Source: Typhlomys cinereus
Taxonomy: Eukaryota; Chordata; Mammalia; Rodentia; Platacanthomyidae
Assembly: GCA_023101885.1 (NCBI GenBank)
Contig: JALPQD010000088.1
Coordinates: 5,907,691 to 5,971,690 of the forward strand
DNA: 64,000 nt
Direction of reading: 5' to 3'
Part shown: piece after piece, positions 26,543 to 35,783 of the stretch
Numbering within the stretch: position 1 is the stretch's first letter
Layout of the letters: every line of letters starts with the position of its first letter
Made by a program: the position numbers and the translations under genes
Notes under the pieces: model-generated
Database searches by the model: none
What the model was told of the DNA's origin: nothing
Seen by the model: only the letters and a program-made list of their open reading frames with translations

Positions 26543-27611
26543 ATGACAATGCCAAAGTCAAAGTGCAAATCCATGAGAAGCAACACTCAAGTAAACAAAT
26601 TTCCCACTGAAGAAATTAATCCCATAATGTTAGACTCCAACAAGAACAAACCAGCAGAAAAAGGCCAAGAAAGCCTCACCCAGGATAAGGTCTTTCAAAA
26701 TATGATCATTACCATGTTCAATACTATGAAAGAGGAAATCCGGGAGAAATTACATAATCGAATCAATCGCTTTGAAGAGGAACACCACAGACATCTGGAG
26801 GAGTTGAGAAAAACAGTGCAAGAAACAAAAAGTGGCATAGAGCAGTTAAAACAAACTCAAGCAGAGTTTAAAACTGAGCTAAAAGACAAGTTATCTTCAA
26901 CCCAGAACGACACAGAGAGTCTTATCAACAAAACTAACGAAGCAGAAAACAGAATTTGAGACCTTGAAGATAAAGTGGGAGTACTAACCAGCTCAATGGA
27001 AGAGGTTGTTAAAGCCAAAAAGATACTTGAGAGAAATATCCAAGAGATATGGGACACCCTGAAGAAGCCTCACATGCGTATTCATGGAATACCAGAGCAA
27101 GAATCTCAAAATACCACCCTTGAGGAAATTTTTCAAATGATCATTAAGGAAAACTTTCCTCATCTAAAAAAAGAGAGGCCCATCCATATACAAGAGGCAT
27201 TCTGCACCCCAAACAGATACGACCAAAATAGAAGCACGCCTCAGCAAATAATAGTTAAAACACTCCACATTCAAGATAAAGAACTGGTGCTGAGAGCTTC
27301 AAGGGAGAAAAAACAAGTCACTTTTAAAGGTAAACCTATTAAAATAACAAATGACTTCTCAGTCGAAACAGTAAAAGCAAGAAGAGCTTGGAGAGACATA
27401 CTTCAAGTATTGAATGAGCAAAAATGTCAACCCAGGCTGATTTACCCTGCAAAACTATCTGTCATGATCGAGAGAAAGAAAAATTTTCCAGCACAAAGAC
27501 AACTTTAAAGGATACATGTCCACCAAACCAGGCCTTCAAAAAATGCTAGAAATGATACTCAAGCGTGAAGAAAAAAACAGCCATATCCAGGAGAGCAGGA
27601 GGCAAATATAA
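26543..27611 (+). pseudogene. L1-1 ORF1 (ORF1p), broken
   Basis: ORF1p is the trimeric RNA-binding and chaperone protein that coats L1 RNA. The frame opens at an ATG at 26543 and runs 138 codons through a heptad-rich coiled coil (EEIREKLHNRINRFEEEHHR, residues about 72-91), then meets TGA at 26957, where L1-2 has a serine codon. The frame resumes with the RRM (MRIHGIPEQES), the REKKQVTFKG strand and the C-terminal domain (ARRAWRDILQVLNEQKCQPR) to 27508. A 1-2 base loss near 27475, after VMIE, shifts the last ~35 codons out of frame. The natural end by homology with L1-2 is TAA at about 27611. At least two lesions make it non-functional. Confidence 0.92.
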
Positions 27612-27661
27612 CACCATTAAAAGCGAAGAAATATACTTATAAAAGCTACTAAACATAATAA

Positions 27662-28687
27662 ATGTCTGGAATTAATAGTTTCTCCATTATAACACAAAAT
27701 GTTAATGGACTTAATTCACCGATCAAGAGACACAAATTACAAACTTGGATTAAAAATCACAATCCATCAATCTGCTGCCTGCAGGAAACCCATCTCACCA
27801 CAAAAGATAGGCACGCTCTAAAAATAAAAGGCTGGTCAACAATTCTACAAGCAAATGGAAGCAGTAAACAGGCAGGGGTAGCCATTATGCTATCAGACAA
27901 AGTGGATTTCAAACCAAAGAAAATTATAAGAGACACGGATGGATACTACATTTTAGTCACAGGTACAATTCACCAGGAAGACTTCACAATACTGAACATA
28001 TATGCACCCAATACGGGCCCCTCCACATTCATTAAGAAAACCCTACAGAGTCTAAAGCAAGAAATCAAGCCCCAAACGATAATTCTTGGGGACTTCAACA
28101 CCGCCCTCTCAACATGGGATAGATCAACAGGTAAAAAGCTTAACAGAGACACTTTGGAACTTAATCAAACCCTGAAAGAAATGGACCTCACAGATCTCTA
28201 TCGAACTTTTCACCCACGCACCAAAGAATACACATTTTTCACAGCAGCACACGGAACTTTCTCCAAAATAGATCACATATTGGGCCACAAAATGAATCTA
28301 CACATGTACAAGAAAGTTGAAATTCTAACCTGTGCCCTATCAGACCACTTGGGCCTAAAGCTGCACATCCACAACACATCAAACAAGAGAAAACACACTA
28401 ACTCCTGGAAACTTAACACTATGATGCTGAATGAGAACTGGATTCAGGAAGAAATTAAAAATGAAATTCAAGATTTCCTGAAAGTGAATGATAACGAAAA
28501 TACAACTTACCAAAATCTCTGGGACACAATGAAAGCTGTTCTAAGAGGTAAGTTCATAGCTCTTAATGCCTACGTCAAAAAAATGAAAACATCAGAAATA
28601 AACAAGTTAACAATGCAGCTTAAAGCTTTAGAGAAACTAGAGCAATCTGATCCCAAAAGTAGTAGAAGAGAGGAGATTAGCAAATAA
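27662..28687 (+). pseudogene. L1-1 ORF2 endonuclease segment, open 341 codons
   Basis: This is an APE-like endonuclease domain, residues 1 to about 235, followed by the start of the linker. The catalytic residues known for L1 endonuclease are all visible: N13 (TQNVNG), E42 (LQETHL), Y114 (NIYAPN), D144 and N146 (LGDFNT), D204 (SKIDHILG) and H229 (LSDHLG). The domain was probably competent when inserted and has since escaped damage, although the ORF is cut by a frameshift immediately downstream, so no full ORF2p can be made. Confidence 0.93.
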
Positions 28688-28907
28688 GGGGAGAAATATC
28701 TGAAATCGAGACTAAGAAAACGATAGAAAAAATCAACCAATCAAAAAGCTGGTTCTTTGAAAAAATCAACAAGATTGATACACCCCTAGCAAAATTAACC
28801 AAAAGCAAGAGAGAGAAAACCCAAATTAACAAAATTAGAAATGAACATGGAGTTATCACTACGGATACCCAAGAAATCCAGAGAATTATAACATCATATT
28901 TAAAAAC

Positions 28908-30431
28908 TTGTACTCTGTGAAGTTTGACAACACAAAAGAGATGGATGAATTTCTAAGTAAACACAACTCACCTAAATTGAATCAGGAAGTTGTGAATTAT
29001 TTAAATAGTCCTATAACATACAAGGAAATTGAAGAAGTAATCTCGAATCTTCCCACCAAAAAAAGGCCTGGGCCAGATGGATTCAGCGCAGAATTCTACC
29101 AGACATTTAAGGAGCTAATAACACCAATACTGCTTAAACTGTTCCATCAAATAGCACAGGAAGGAACACTGCCAAATTCCTTCTATGAAGCTAATATCGT
29201 CTTAATCCCAAAACCTAATAAAGATTCACTTAAAAAAGAAAACTATAGGCCGATCTCCCTGATGAACACAGAGGCAAAGATTCTCAACAAAGTCTTAGCA
29301 AATCGGATTCCAAAACATATTAAAAAAATCCTTCATGGGGACCAAGTAGGCTTCATCCCGGGCACACAAGGTTGGTTCAACATATGCAAATCAATAAATA
29401 TAATTCATCATGTAAACCAGTCCAAAGTCCAAGACCACATGATACTCTCGATAGATGCAGAAAAATCTTTTGACAAGATCCAACAACCTTTTATGATCAA
29501 AACGCTAGAGACAGTGGGAATGGAAGGAACCTTAATCAATATAATAAAAGCTATATACAACAAGCCCACAGCAAGGATTATGCTCAATGGGGAACAATTG
29601 GAAGCATTCCCACTTCGATCAGGAACTAGACAAGGCTGTCCACTCTCACCACTTCTACTCAATATTGTACTTGAAGTCTTAGCTGAAGCCATAAGACAAG
29701 AAAGGGACATAAGAGGGATTCAAATCGGCAAGGAAGAAGTCAAGCTATCCCTATTTGCAGATGACATGATCTTATACCTGAGGGATCCCAAAAACTCCAC
29801 CAGGAAGCTCCTGGAACTAATTGAGAAGTTCAGTATGGTGGCAGGATACAAAATAAATGTGCAAAAATCAGAGGCCTTCCCATATGCTCAGAATGAAAGA
29901 AGTGAAAAAGCCTTGGGAGAAACAATCCCATTTACTATAGCCCCTAAAAAAATGAAATACCTTGGTATAAACCTAACCAAGGAGGTAAAAGACCTTTACA
30001 ATGAAAACTTTAAAACCCTAAAGAAAGAAATAGCAGAAGACACCAGAAGGTGGAAAGACCTTCCTTGTTCCTGGATTGGCAGATTCAACATTGTAAAAAT
30101 GACCATCCTACCAAAGGCAATATACAAATTCAATGCAATACCAATCAAAATCCCAAAGCAATTCTTCAAAGAAGTTGACCAAACAATCTCAAAGTTCACA
30201 TGGAGGCACAAAAGACCCAGGATAGCAAAAACAAACCTGAGTAACAAAAACACAGCTGGAGGTATTACCATACCAAACCTAAGTCTATACTACAAATCCA
30301 TAGTTATAAAGACAGTCTGGTACTGGCTCCAAAATAAACACACAGATCAATGGATAAGGATTGAAGACCCAGATATAAGCCCACAAAGTTACAGCCATTT
30401 GGTCTTTGACAAAGGGGCCCAAAGAATCTAA
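28908..30431 (+). pseudogene. L1-1 ORF2 reverse transcriptase segment, open ~507 codons
   Basis: Reverse transcriptase blocks appear in order, counted from 28908: [12 protein letters not shown] (residues 54-65), YRPISLMN (113-120), SIDAEKSFD with the first catalytic aspartate at 183, [14 protein letters not shown] (241-254), and FADD at 283-286 with the catalytic aspartate pair. The thumb and connecting region follows. The segment begins after a frameshift, not at a real start codon, and ends at a nonsense codon, so it is a fragment despite its length. Confidence 0.94.
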
Positions 30432-31479
30432 TGGGAAAAGAACAGCATCTTCAACAAATGGTGCTGGCAAAACTGGATCTCCACATGCAGAAGATTAAAG
30501 CTGGACCCGTACTTGTCACCATGTACAAGACTTAATTCCAAATGGATCAAGGACCTTGATATCAGGCCAGAGACTATAAAAACCATAGTTGAAAGGATAG
30601 GGAACTCCCTCGAGCTGATTGGGCTAGGCCAACATTTCCTAAACAGACATCCAATGGCACAGTCACTGCTACCAACTCTCAACAGTTGGGATCTTGTGAA
30701 ATTAAAGAGCTTCTGTTCAGATAAAGAGATTATAACACGAGCTCAAAGGCAACCCACAGAATGGGAGAAAATCTTCACTAACCACACATCTGATAGAACT
30801 CTGTTGTCCAGAGTGCACAAAGAACTTAGAAAACTAAACACCAAGGAAACCAATGGCCCAATTAAAAAATGGGCCCTGGAACTTTAAAGAAACTTTACCA
30901 GGGATGAAATTAAAATGTCTAACAAATATCTGAAAAAATGCTCTACTTCCTTCGCCATCAGGGAAATGCAAATCAAAACTTCCCTGAGATATCATCTCAC
31001 CCCGGTCAGGATGGCAAAATCACAATACAAACAACAACAAATGTTGGAGAGGATGTGGAGAGAGGGGAACTCTCCTACATTGTTGGTGGGAATGCAGACT
31101 CATACAGCCACTCGGGCGAGCCATCTGGAGATTCTTAAAGAAATTAAAGATTGAAATGCCATATGACCCTGCTATCCCACTTTTGGCAATAACCCTCCAT
31201 GCAGCAGAGGTTCGCCTCGATAGCACAAGCTCGGCCATGTTCATAGCAGCACTGTTTACAATAGCAAAGTCATGGAATCAGCCTAAATGTCCAACAGTTG
31301 ACGAGTGGATAAGTAAACTGTGGTACATCTATACAATGGAGTACTACTCAGCCATCAAAAATGATGAATTACTGGAATTTGCCGGGAAATGGATGTCATT
31401 AGAAACAATTATATTAAGCGAAGTATCCCAGACCCAGAAAATTAAGCGCCGTATGTACTCCCTAATAGGTGGCTCCTAG

Positions 31480-32481
31480 TGCCAAACCCACCCAGCCCAC
31501 CTTGAGACAGTAATTGCAAGGATTATGAACAGGAGGGATGGGATAGGAGGGCCACACCAGAAACAAGGAGAGAAGGGACCATGTTGTAGCAGGGTAAATA
31601 GGCCTCCACCAAGGACCCAAATAAGTAATGAGACATCTGATTAAGTTCACAGACTTTTGTTCCTGATCATTTACTACTGAGGGGGTGTGATCTCACCAGA
31701 AGAGGAGGGCATATGGTCTGGCAGACAAAAAGTTACCATTTTGCAAATGGGTGATAGACCCCTCCCTTAGTATGGTTTCCCACTTGTATTACATCTACCT
31801 TTGAATGTGCTTTTATCATAAGACTCTAACAGCTTTTTGTCTTTGGCCAGGGGGTAACATACAATGCCCACCAGGATGGAGTGAAGGGCATTGCAGGAGC
31901 AGCAAAACTGCAAAAGAAAATCAACAAACCACAATCCAGGACTTCAGAGACTCTATATCAACCACCTAGAACTAGGCCAGCTTAGTCTCTCCCCATCTTG
32001 AAGCTCAGGGAAATTTGCGGAAGAGGGGGCGGTAAGAGTGTAAGAGCAAAAGGATGGGATGAGTAATGATATATAAGATACTCTATACTAGTTAGGGCTG
32101 AAGCAATCATAATTGGATTTTGCATGCCCTGCATATTGTCCAACACACTGTTGACCTCACAAAGTCTAGCATCTGCTAAAGGAACCAAGAGCCTTGGAGG
32201 TAAAGGATTGGCAGCCACAGCAGTGTTCCTATACCTAAGGGGTACACGGGAAAGGGTTCAGGGAAAGGCCACTGGGTCCTTGCACATCATCAGAGAGGAG
32301 GGCCCAGAGGAAAATCAGACATGCACAAGAAAGGACTCTCTGGGAATTGGGGCGGGAGGCACTTGGGGATGGGGAGGGAGAGGAGTGGGGAGGGGGAGCA
32401 GGGGGTACGGGGGGAGGAGGAGGAAGGGAGGGAACTGGTGTACCTAATGTTTGTATGAGCTGAAAAAAAAATGAAAAAAAT
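31480..32481 (+). other. L1-1 3'UTR and A-rich tail
   Basis: About 1 kb of non-coding L1 sequence between the ORF2 stop and the target duplication. It ends in a short A-rich tail interrupted by TG. No clean AATAAA is seen next to the tail. It includes the guanine-rich tract annotated separately. Confidence 0.85.
32350..32437 (+). other. Guanine-rich polypurine tract, L1-1 3'UTR
   Basis: Repeated runs of three to six G separated by one to a few bases (GGGGATGGGGAGGGAGAGG and similar). The plus strand, which is also the L1 RNA strand, can in principle form G-quadruplexes. Guanine-rich polypurine tracts in the 3'UTR are a known feature of mammalian L1s. Confidence 0.85.
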
Positions 32482-32661
32482 GTTTCTATACTGTAATTCT
32501 TTCTGTTCAGGAGAGTATCACACTTGTTTTGGAATGCTTCCATGGAACATGTTCACGCAGGCTATGGCTTTCCAAAATAGTGAACCAAGTGAGGAGGACT
32601 CAGAGTCAAATGTTGGAAGTGCACTTCTTAGTGGTAAGTATCCTAGGGAAGTTCTATTCTG
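32482..32661 (+). repeat. Core satellite, G and H monomers after L1-1
   Basis: The first 14 bp are the right target duplication of L1-1. The rest completes a G monomer and starts an H monomer (CTTAGTGGTAAGTATCCTAG), which is broken by the L1 5'UTR fragment at 32662. Confidence 0.85.
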
Positions 32662-32840
32662 GAGCCCCGCCCCCCAACCCAGAGACGAGCTGCCCGGCCA
32701 GCAGCACCCGCGCACGGCCGCTGGCATTGACCCCAGCCACCCCTCTGCGCAGAACCCCAACCAGCGCCCAGGTGAGAGAGAGCCCCTTCCAGCCCCGCCC
32801 CCCAACCCGGAGCCGAGCTGCCAAGCCAGCTTCACCCGCG
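32662..32840 (+). mobile_element. Orphan L1 5'UTR fragment embedded in satellite
   Basis: A 179 bp GC-rich island starting GAGCCCCGCCCCCCAACCC, the same 19 bases that start L1-2 at 33957. It contains its own ~128 bp internal repeat (AGCCCCGCCCCCCAACCC at 32663 and 32791), so it is 1.4 copies of an L1 promoter monomer. It has no ORF, no 3' end and no A tail. Satellite resumes at ACAGTCAATGGAAC in an F monomer: the end of the H monomer and the beginning of F are missing. CCCAGGTGAG at about 32767 resembles a splice donor. Confidence 0.8.
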
Positions 32841-33956
32841 ACAGTCAATGGAACATTTACATGCAAGCCATGATATTCCAAAATAGTGAACAAAGAGAGA
32901 AGGACTCAGAGTCAAATGTTAAAAGTGCTGTTCTTCTTAGCGATAAGTATCCCAAAAAAGTTTCTATACTGTAATTCTTTGTGTTTAGGAGAGTATCACA
33001 CTTGTTTTGGAATGCTTCCATGGAACATGTTCACGCAGGCTATGACTTTCCAAAATAGTGAACCAAGTGAGGAGGACTCAGAATCAAATGTTGGAAGTGC
33101 ACTTCTTAGTGGTAAGTATCCTACAGAAGTTTCGACACTGTTCCTCTTTGTGTTCTGCAGAAAATCACACCTGTTTTGCGATGTTTCCATGGAACCTATT
33201 CATGCAGGACATGATTTCCAAAATAGTGAATTAAGTGCGAAGGATTCAGAATCAAATGTAGGAAGTGCACTTCTTGGGGATAGGTATCCTAAAGAAGTTT
33301 CTACACTGTAACATTTGCGTTCAGGAGAAAATCATACTGGTTTTGAGACATTTGCATGGCACATGTTCACACAGGCCATGATTTTCAAAAATAGTGAAAC
33401 AAGTGAGGAGGACTCTGAGTCAAATGTTGCAAGTACACTTCTTTAGGATAAGTGTCGTACAGAAGTTTCTATACTGTAACTCTTTGTGTTCAGTAGACAA
33501 TAACAGTTGTTCTGCCACATTTCCATGGAACATGTTGAAGCAGGCCATGATTTTTCCAAAATAGTTAACCAAGTGAGGATGACTCAGAGTCAAATGTTAA
33601 AAGTGCACTTCGTTGTTATACGTATACTACAGAAGTTTCTATACTGTAACTCTTTGGGATCAGTAGAAAGTCACACTTGTGACTTAAATGGAACATTTAA
33701 AATAGTGAACCAAGAGAGAAGGACTCAGAGTCAAGTATTTCAAGTGCTCTTCTTAGTGGTAAGTATCCCACAAAAGTTTCTATACTGTAATTCTTTCTGT
33801 TCAGGATTGTATCACACTTGTTCTGCAAAGTTTCTCTGGATCATGTTCACGCAGGCTATGATTTTCCAAAATAGTGAACCAAGTGAGGAGGATTCAAAGT
33901 CAAATGTTGGAAGTGCACTTCTTATTGGTAAGTATCCTACAGAAGTTTCCATACTG
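32841..33956 (+). repeat. Core satellite between the L1 fragment and L1-2
   Basis: F (partial), G, H, I, E-like, L, short F, G and H monomers follow in order. This arrangement resembles 19,680-20,750, with ~13.18 kb offset. The final 16 bp (33941-33956) form the left target duplication of L1-2. Confidence 0.85.
33941..33956 (+). repeat. Left target-site duplication of L1-2
   Basis: AGAAGTTTCCATACTG is matched at 40622-40637 by AGAAGTTTCGATACTG, one mismatch in 16. The flanks on both sides belong to one H monomer, which continues TTCCTCTTTGTG after the element. Confidence 0.88.
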
Positions 33957-34634
33957 GAGCCCCGCCCCCCAACCCGAGCTGAGCCTCCTGGCCAGCAGCA
34001 CCAGCTAGAGGCTGCTGGCTTAGCCTCAGGGGCCCCGCCCTGGACACCAGCCCCTCCTGCCCTCCCGCCCCCGCGCCCCTCCCCCCCCAGGTCGCAGGTG
34101 AATAATTCTGCCATCAACATCAGACCCTCTGCCTCTCTGGCCCACCAGGGACCTACGCACGTGGTCCACAGAAGACACACTGCTACTCAGAATTCAATAG
34201 AGTCCAAAGGAAACTCAAGCAAAACTCTAAGGAACAAAGAGAACACAGGCCATACATCTGGACATCACTACAACCATTGTATCACATGCGAGACTCTTCA
34301 CATCCAGCCTAATGATAAGTAAACCTTTTTTTTTTCTTTTCTCTCACCTTACTGATCCTTTCTAGTATCAAAGTTGTAGGTCAGCTTCCTCCTACAGCCA
34401 CCCCAAAAACATACAACTCCAGGGAGTACACCACCCACCCTCACATTTCACCAAGACACTAGATCGTAAAAGTGCACTACCATACTTATATTCATCCCCT
34501 GGTTACTTAACTGACGTACTAACATCCTAGTAGTCTCATCTAGGATATAACAATACCAATACACAAACATACCCAATCCAAGGCGAGCACTAGTAACAAC
34601 TGGCAGGTGTAACAATACCAACTACATCGGTTCA
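33957..34634 (+). promoter_or_regulatory. L1-2 5'UTR
   Basis: The first ~150 bp are extremely C-rich (CCCCGCCCCCC, CTCCCCCCCCAGG), and the remaining ~530 bp are AT-richer with a T-rich tract near 34325. It presumably acted as the internal promoter. The start is homologous to the orphan fragment at 32662 and shows no obvious similarity to the 5'UTR of L1-1. Confidence 0.75.
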
Positions 34635-35726
34635 GTGAAAAACACACAGAAACTGAAAGGTCCTAAGAAACAAAACAACAATGTACCCACGAGAAACAAA
34701 ACCCAAGAACAATCTCCCACTAAAAGAATCAATCCCATAACGATGGATTGCGACCAGAACAAATCCATAGAAAATAGCCATGAAAGCCAGACCCAACATA
34801 ACGACTTTCAGAGTATGATCATTACCATGATTAATAATATGAAAGAGGAAATCCGAGAAGAGTTAAATAACCGTGTCAACCACTTTGAACAGGAACACAA
34901 CAGGAACCTGGAGGAGTTGAGAAAAACAGTTCAAGAAATAAAAATAGGTATAGAGCAGGTAAAACAGTCTCAGGCAGAGTTTAAAATTGAACTAAGAGAT
35001 AAGTTATCTTCAACCCAAAACTCCACAGAGAGTCTTATCAGCAGAACAAATGAAGCAGAAAATAGAATCTCAGATCTTGAAGACAAAGTAGGAGAATTAA
35101 CCAGCTCAATGGAAGAGATCATTAAAGCCAAAAAGATACTGGAGAGGAGCATTCAAGAAATATGGGACACCCTGAAGAAGCCTAAAATGCGCATTCATGG
35201 AATACCAGAACAAGAATCCCAAAATACCACACCTGAGGAAATACTTCAATTCACCATAAATGAAAACTTCCCACAACTAAAGAATGAGAGGCCTATCCAA
35301 ATACAAGAGGCATTTGGCACTCCAAACAGATATGACCAAAATAAAAAATCGCCAGGGCAAATAATAGTCAAAACACTTCACATTCAAGACAAAGAAAAGG
35401 GGCTGAGAGCTTCAAGAGAAAAAAAGCAAGTCACTTTTAAAGGTAAACCTATTAGAATAACAAATGACTACTCTATGGAAACAGTAAAAGCAAGAAGAGC
35501 TTGGAGAGACATACTTCAAGTATTAAATGAGCAAAAATGCCAACCCAGACTGATATACCCGGCAAAACTATCTGTCATGATTGAGGGAGAAAGAAAAGTT
35601 TTTCAGCACAAAGACAACTTGAAGGGATACATGTCTACCAAACCAGGCCTTCAAAAAATCCTAGAAATGATACTCAAGCTTGAAGAAAAGAACAAGCATA
35701 TCCAGGAGGACAGAAGGGAAGTATAA
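34635..35726 (+). CDS. L1-2 ORF1 protein (ORF1p), open frame without a good start codon
   Basis: The open frame covers 363 codons, about the usual L1 ORF1p length. Residues ~55-165 are a charged heptad-rich coiled coil for trimerisation. The RRM follows (MRIHGIPEQES near 185-195, IIVKTLHIQDKEKGLRASRE near 243-262), then the C-terminal RNA-binding domain (VKARRAWRDILQVLNEQKCQ near 284-303, YPAKLSVMIEGER near 308-320). The frame opens at 34635 with GTG, not ATG. The first in-frame ATG is codon 37 at 34743, giving 327 residues. An ATG at 34681 is in another frame, so the authentic start was probably lost by mutation or a small shift. Translation from 34743 would still keep all three known domains. 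Whether it is expressed is unknown. Confidence 0.85.
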   Translation: MKNTQKLKGPKKQNNNVPTRNKTQEQSPTKRINPITMDCDQNKSIENSHESQTQHNDFQSMIITMINNMKEEIREELNNRVNHFEQEHNRNLEELRKTVQEIKIGIEQVKQSQAEFKIELRDKLSSTQNSTESLISRTNEAENRISDLEDKVGELTSSMEEIIKAKKILERSIQEIWDTLKKPKMRIHGIPEQESQNTTPEEILQFTINENFPQLKNERPIQIQEAFGTPNRYDQNKKSPGQIIVKTLHIQDKEKGLRASREKKQVTFKGKPIRITNDYSMETVKARRAWRDILQVLNEQKCQPRLIYPAKLSVMIEGERKVFQHKDNLKGYMSTKPGLQKILEMILKLEEKNKHIQEDRREV

Positions 35727-35783
35727 TACCAACAAAATATAAATATCAAACATCATGCTTACAAAATCTACTAAACATAAAAA

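Larger units (their letters stand above)
27662..31479 (+). pseudogene. L1-1 ORF2 (endonuclease/reverse transcriptase), broken
   Basis: ORF2p nicks DNA and copies L1 RNA at the nick. The ATG at 27662 follows ORF1 by ~50 bp, the usual spacing. The endonuclease part is open to 28687. A one-base loss near 28684 then shifts the frame, and a second one near 28890 is inferred from L1-2. The reverse transcriptase frame runs from about 28908 to 30431 and ends at a TAA nonsense codon where L1-2 reads CAA. The C-terminal part lies in three further pieces (30513-30887, 30915-31154, 31156-31479). The true C-terminus is recognisable (KLWYIYTMEYYSAIKNDELL, then RRMYSLIGGS). One lesion falls in the cysteine-rich region near 31018, disrupting the C-terminal zinc-knuckle. 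Confidence 0.95.
26158..32481 (+). mobile_element. Full-length LINE-1 (L1-1), inactive
   Basis: This 6.3 kb non-LTR retrotransposon contains, in order, a GC-rich 5'UTR, ORF1 (RNA-binding chaperone), ORF2 (endonuclease and reverse transcriptase), a ~1 kb 3'UTR with a guanine-rich purine tract, and an A-rich tail. It is flanked by a 14 bp target duplication, so it arrived by target-primed reverse transcription. ORF1 carries a nonsense codon and a frameshift, and ORF2 carries several frameshifts and stops, so it cannot move itself. The ORF bodies are close to those of L1-2, but the 5'UTR is unrelated by eye. GC content and CpG density in the 5'UTR contrast sharply with the AT-rich satellite. Confidence 0.97.

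Noticed and set aside
32235..32543. Proline-rich minus-strand open frame over the guanine-rich tract (and the same at 40418-40687)
   Set aside because: It is the complement of a low-complexity purine tract in the L1 3'UTR, running into satellite.
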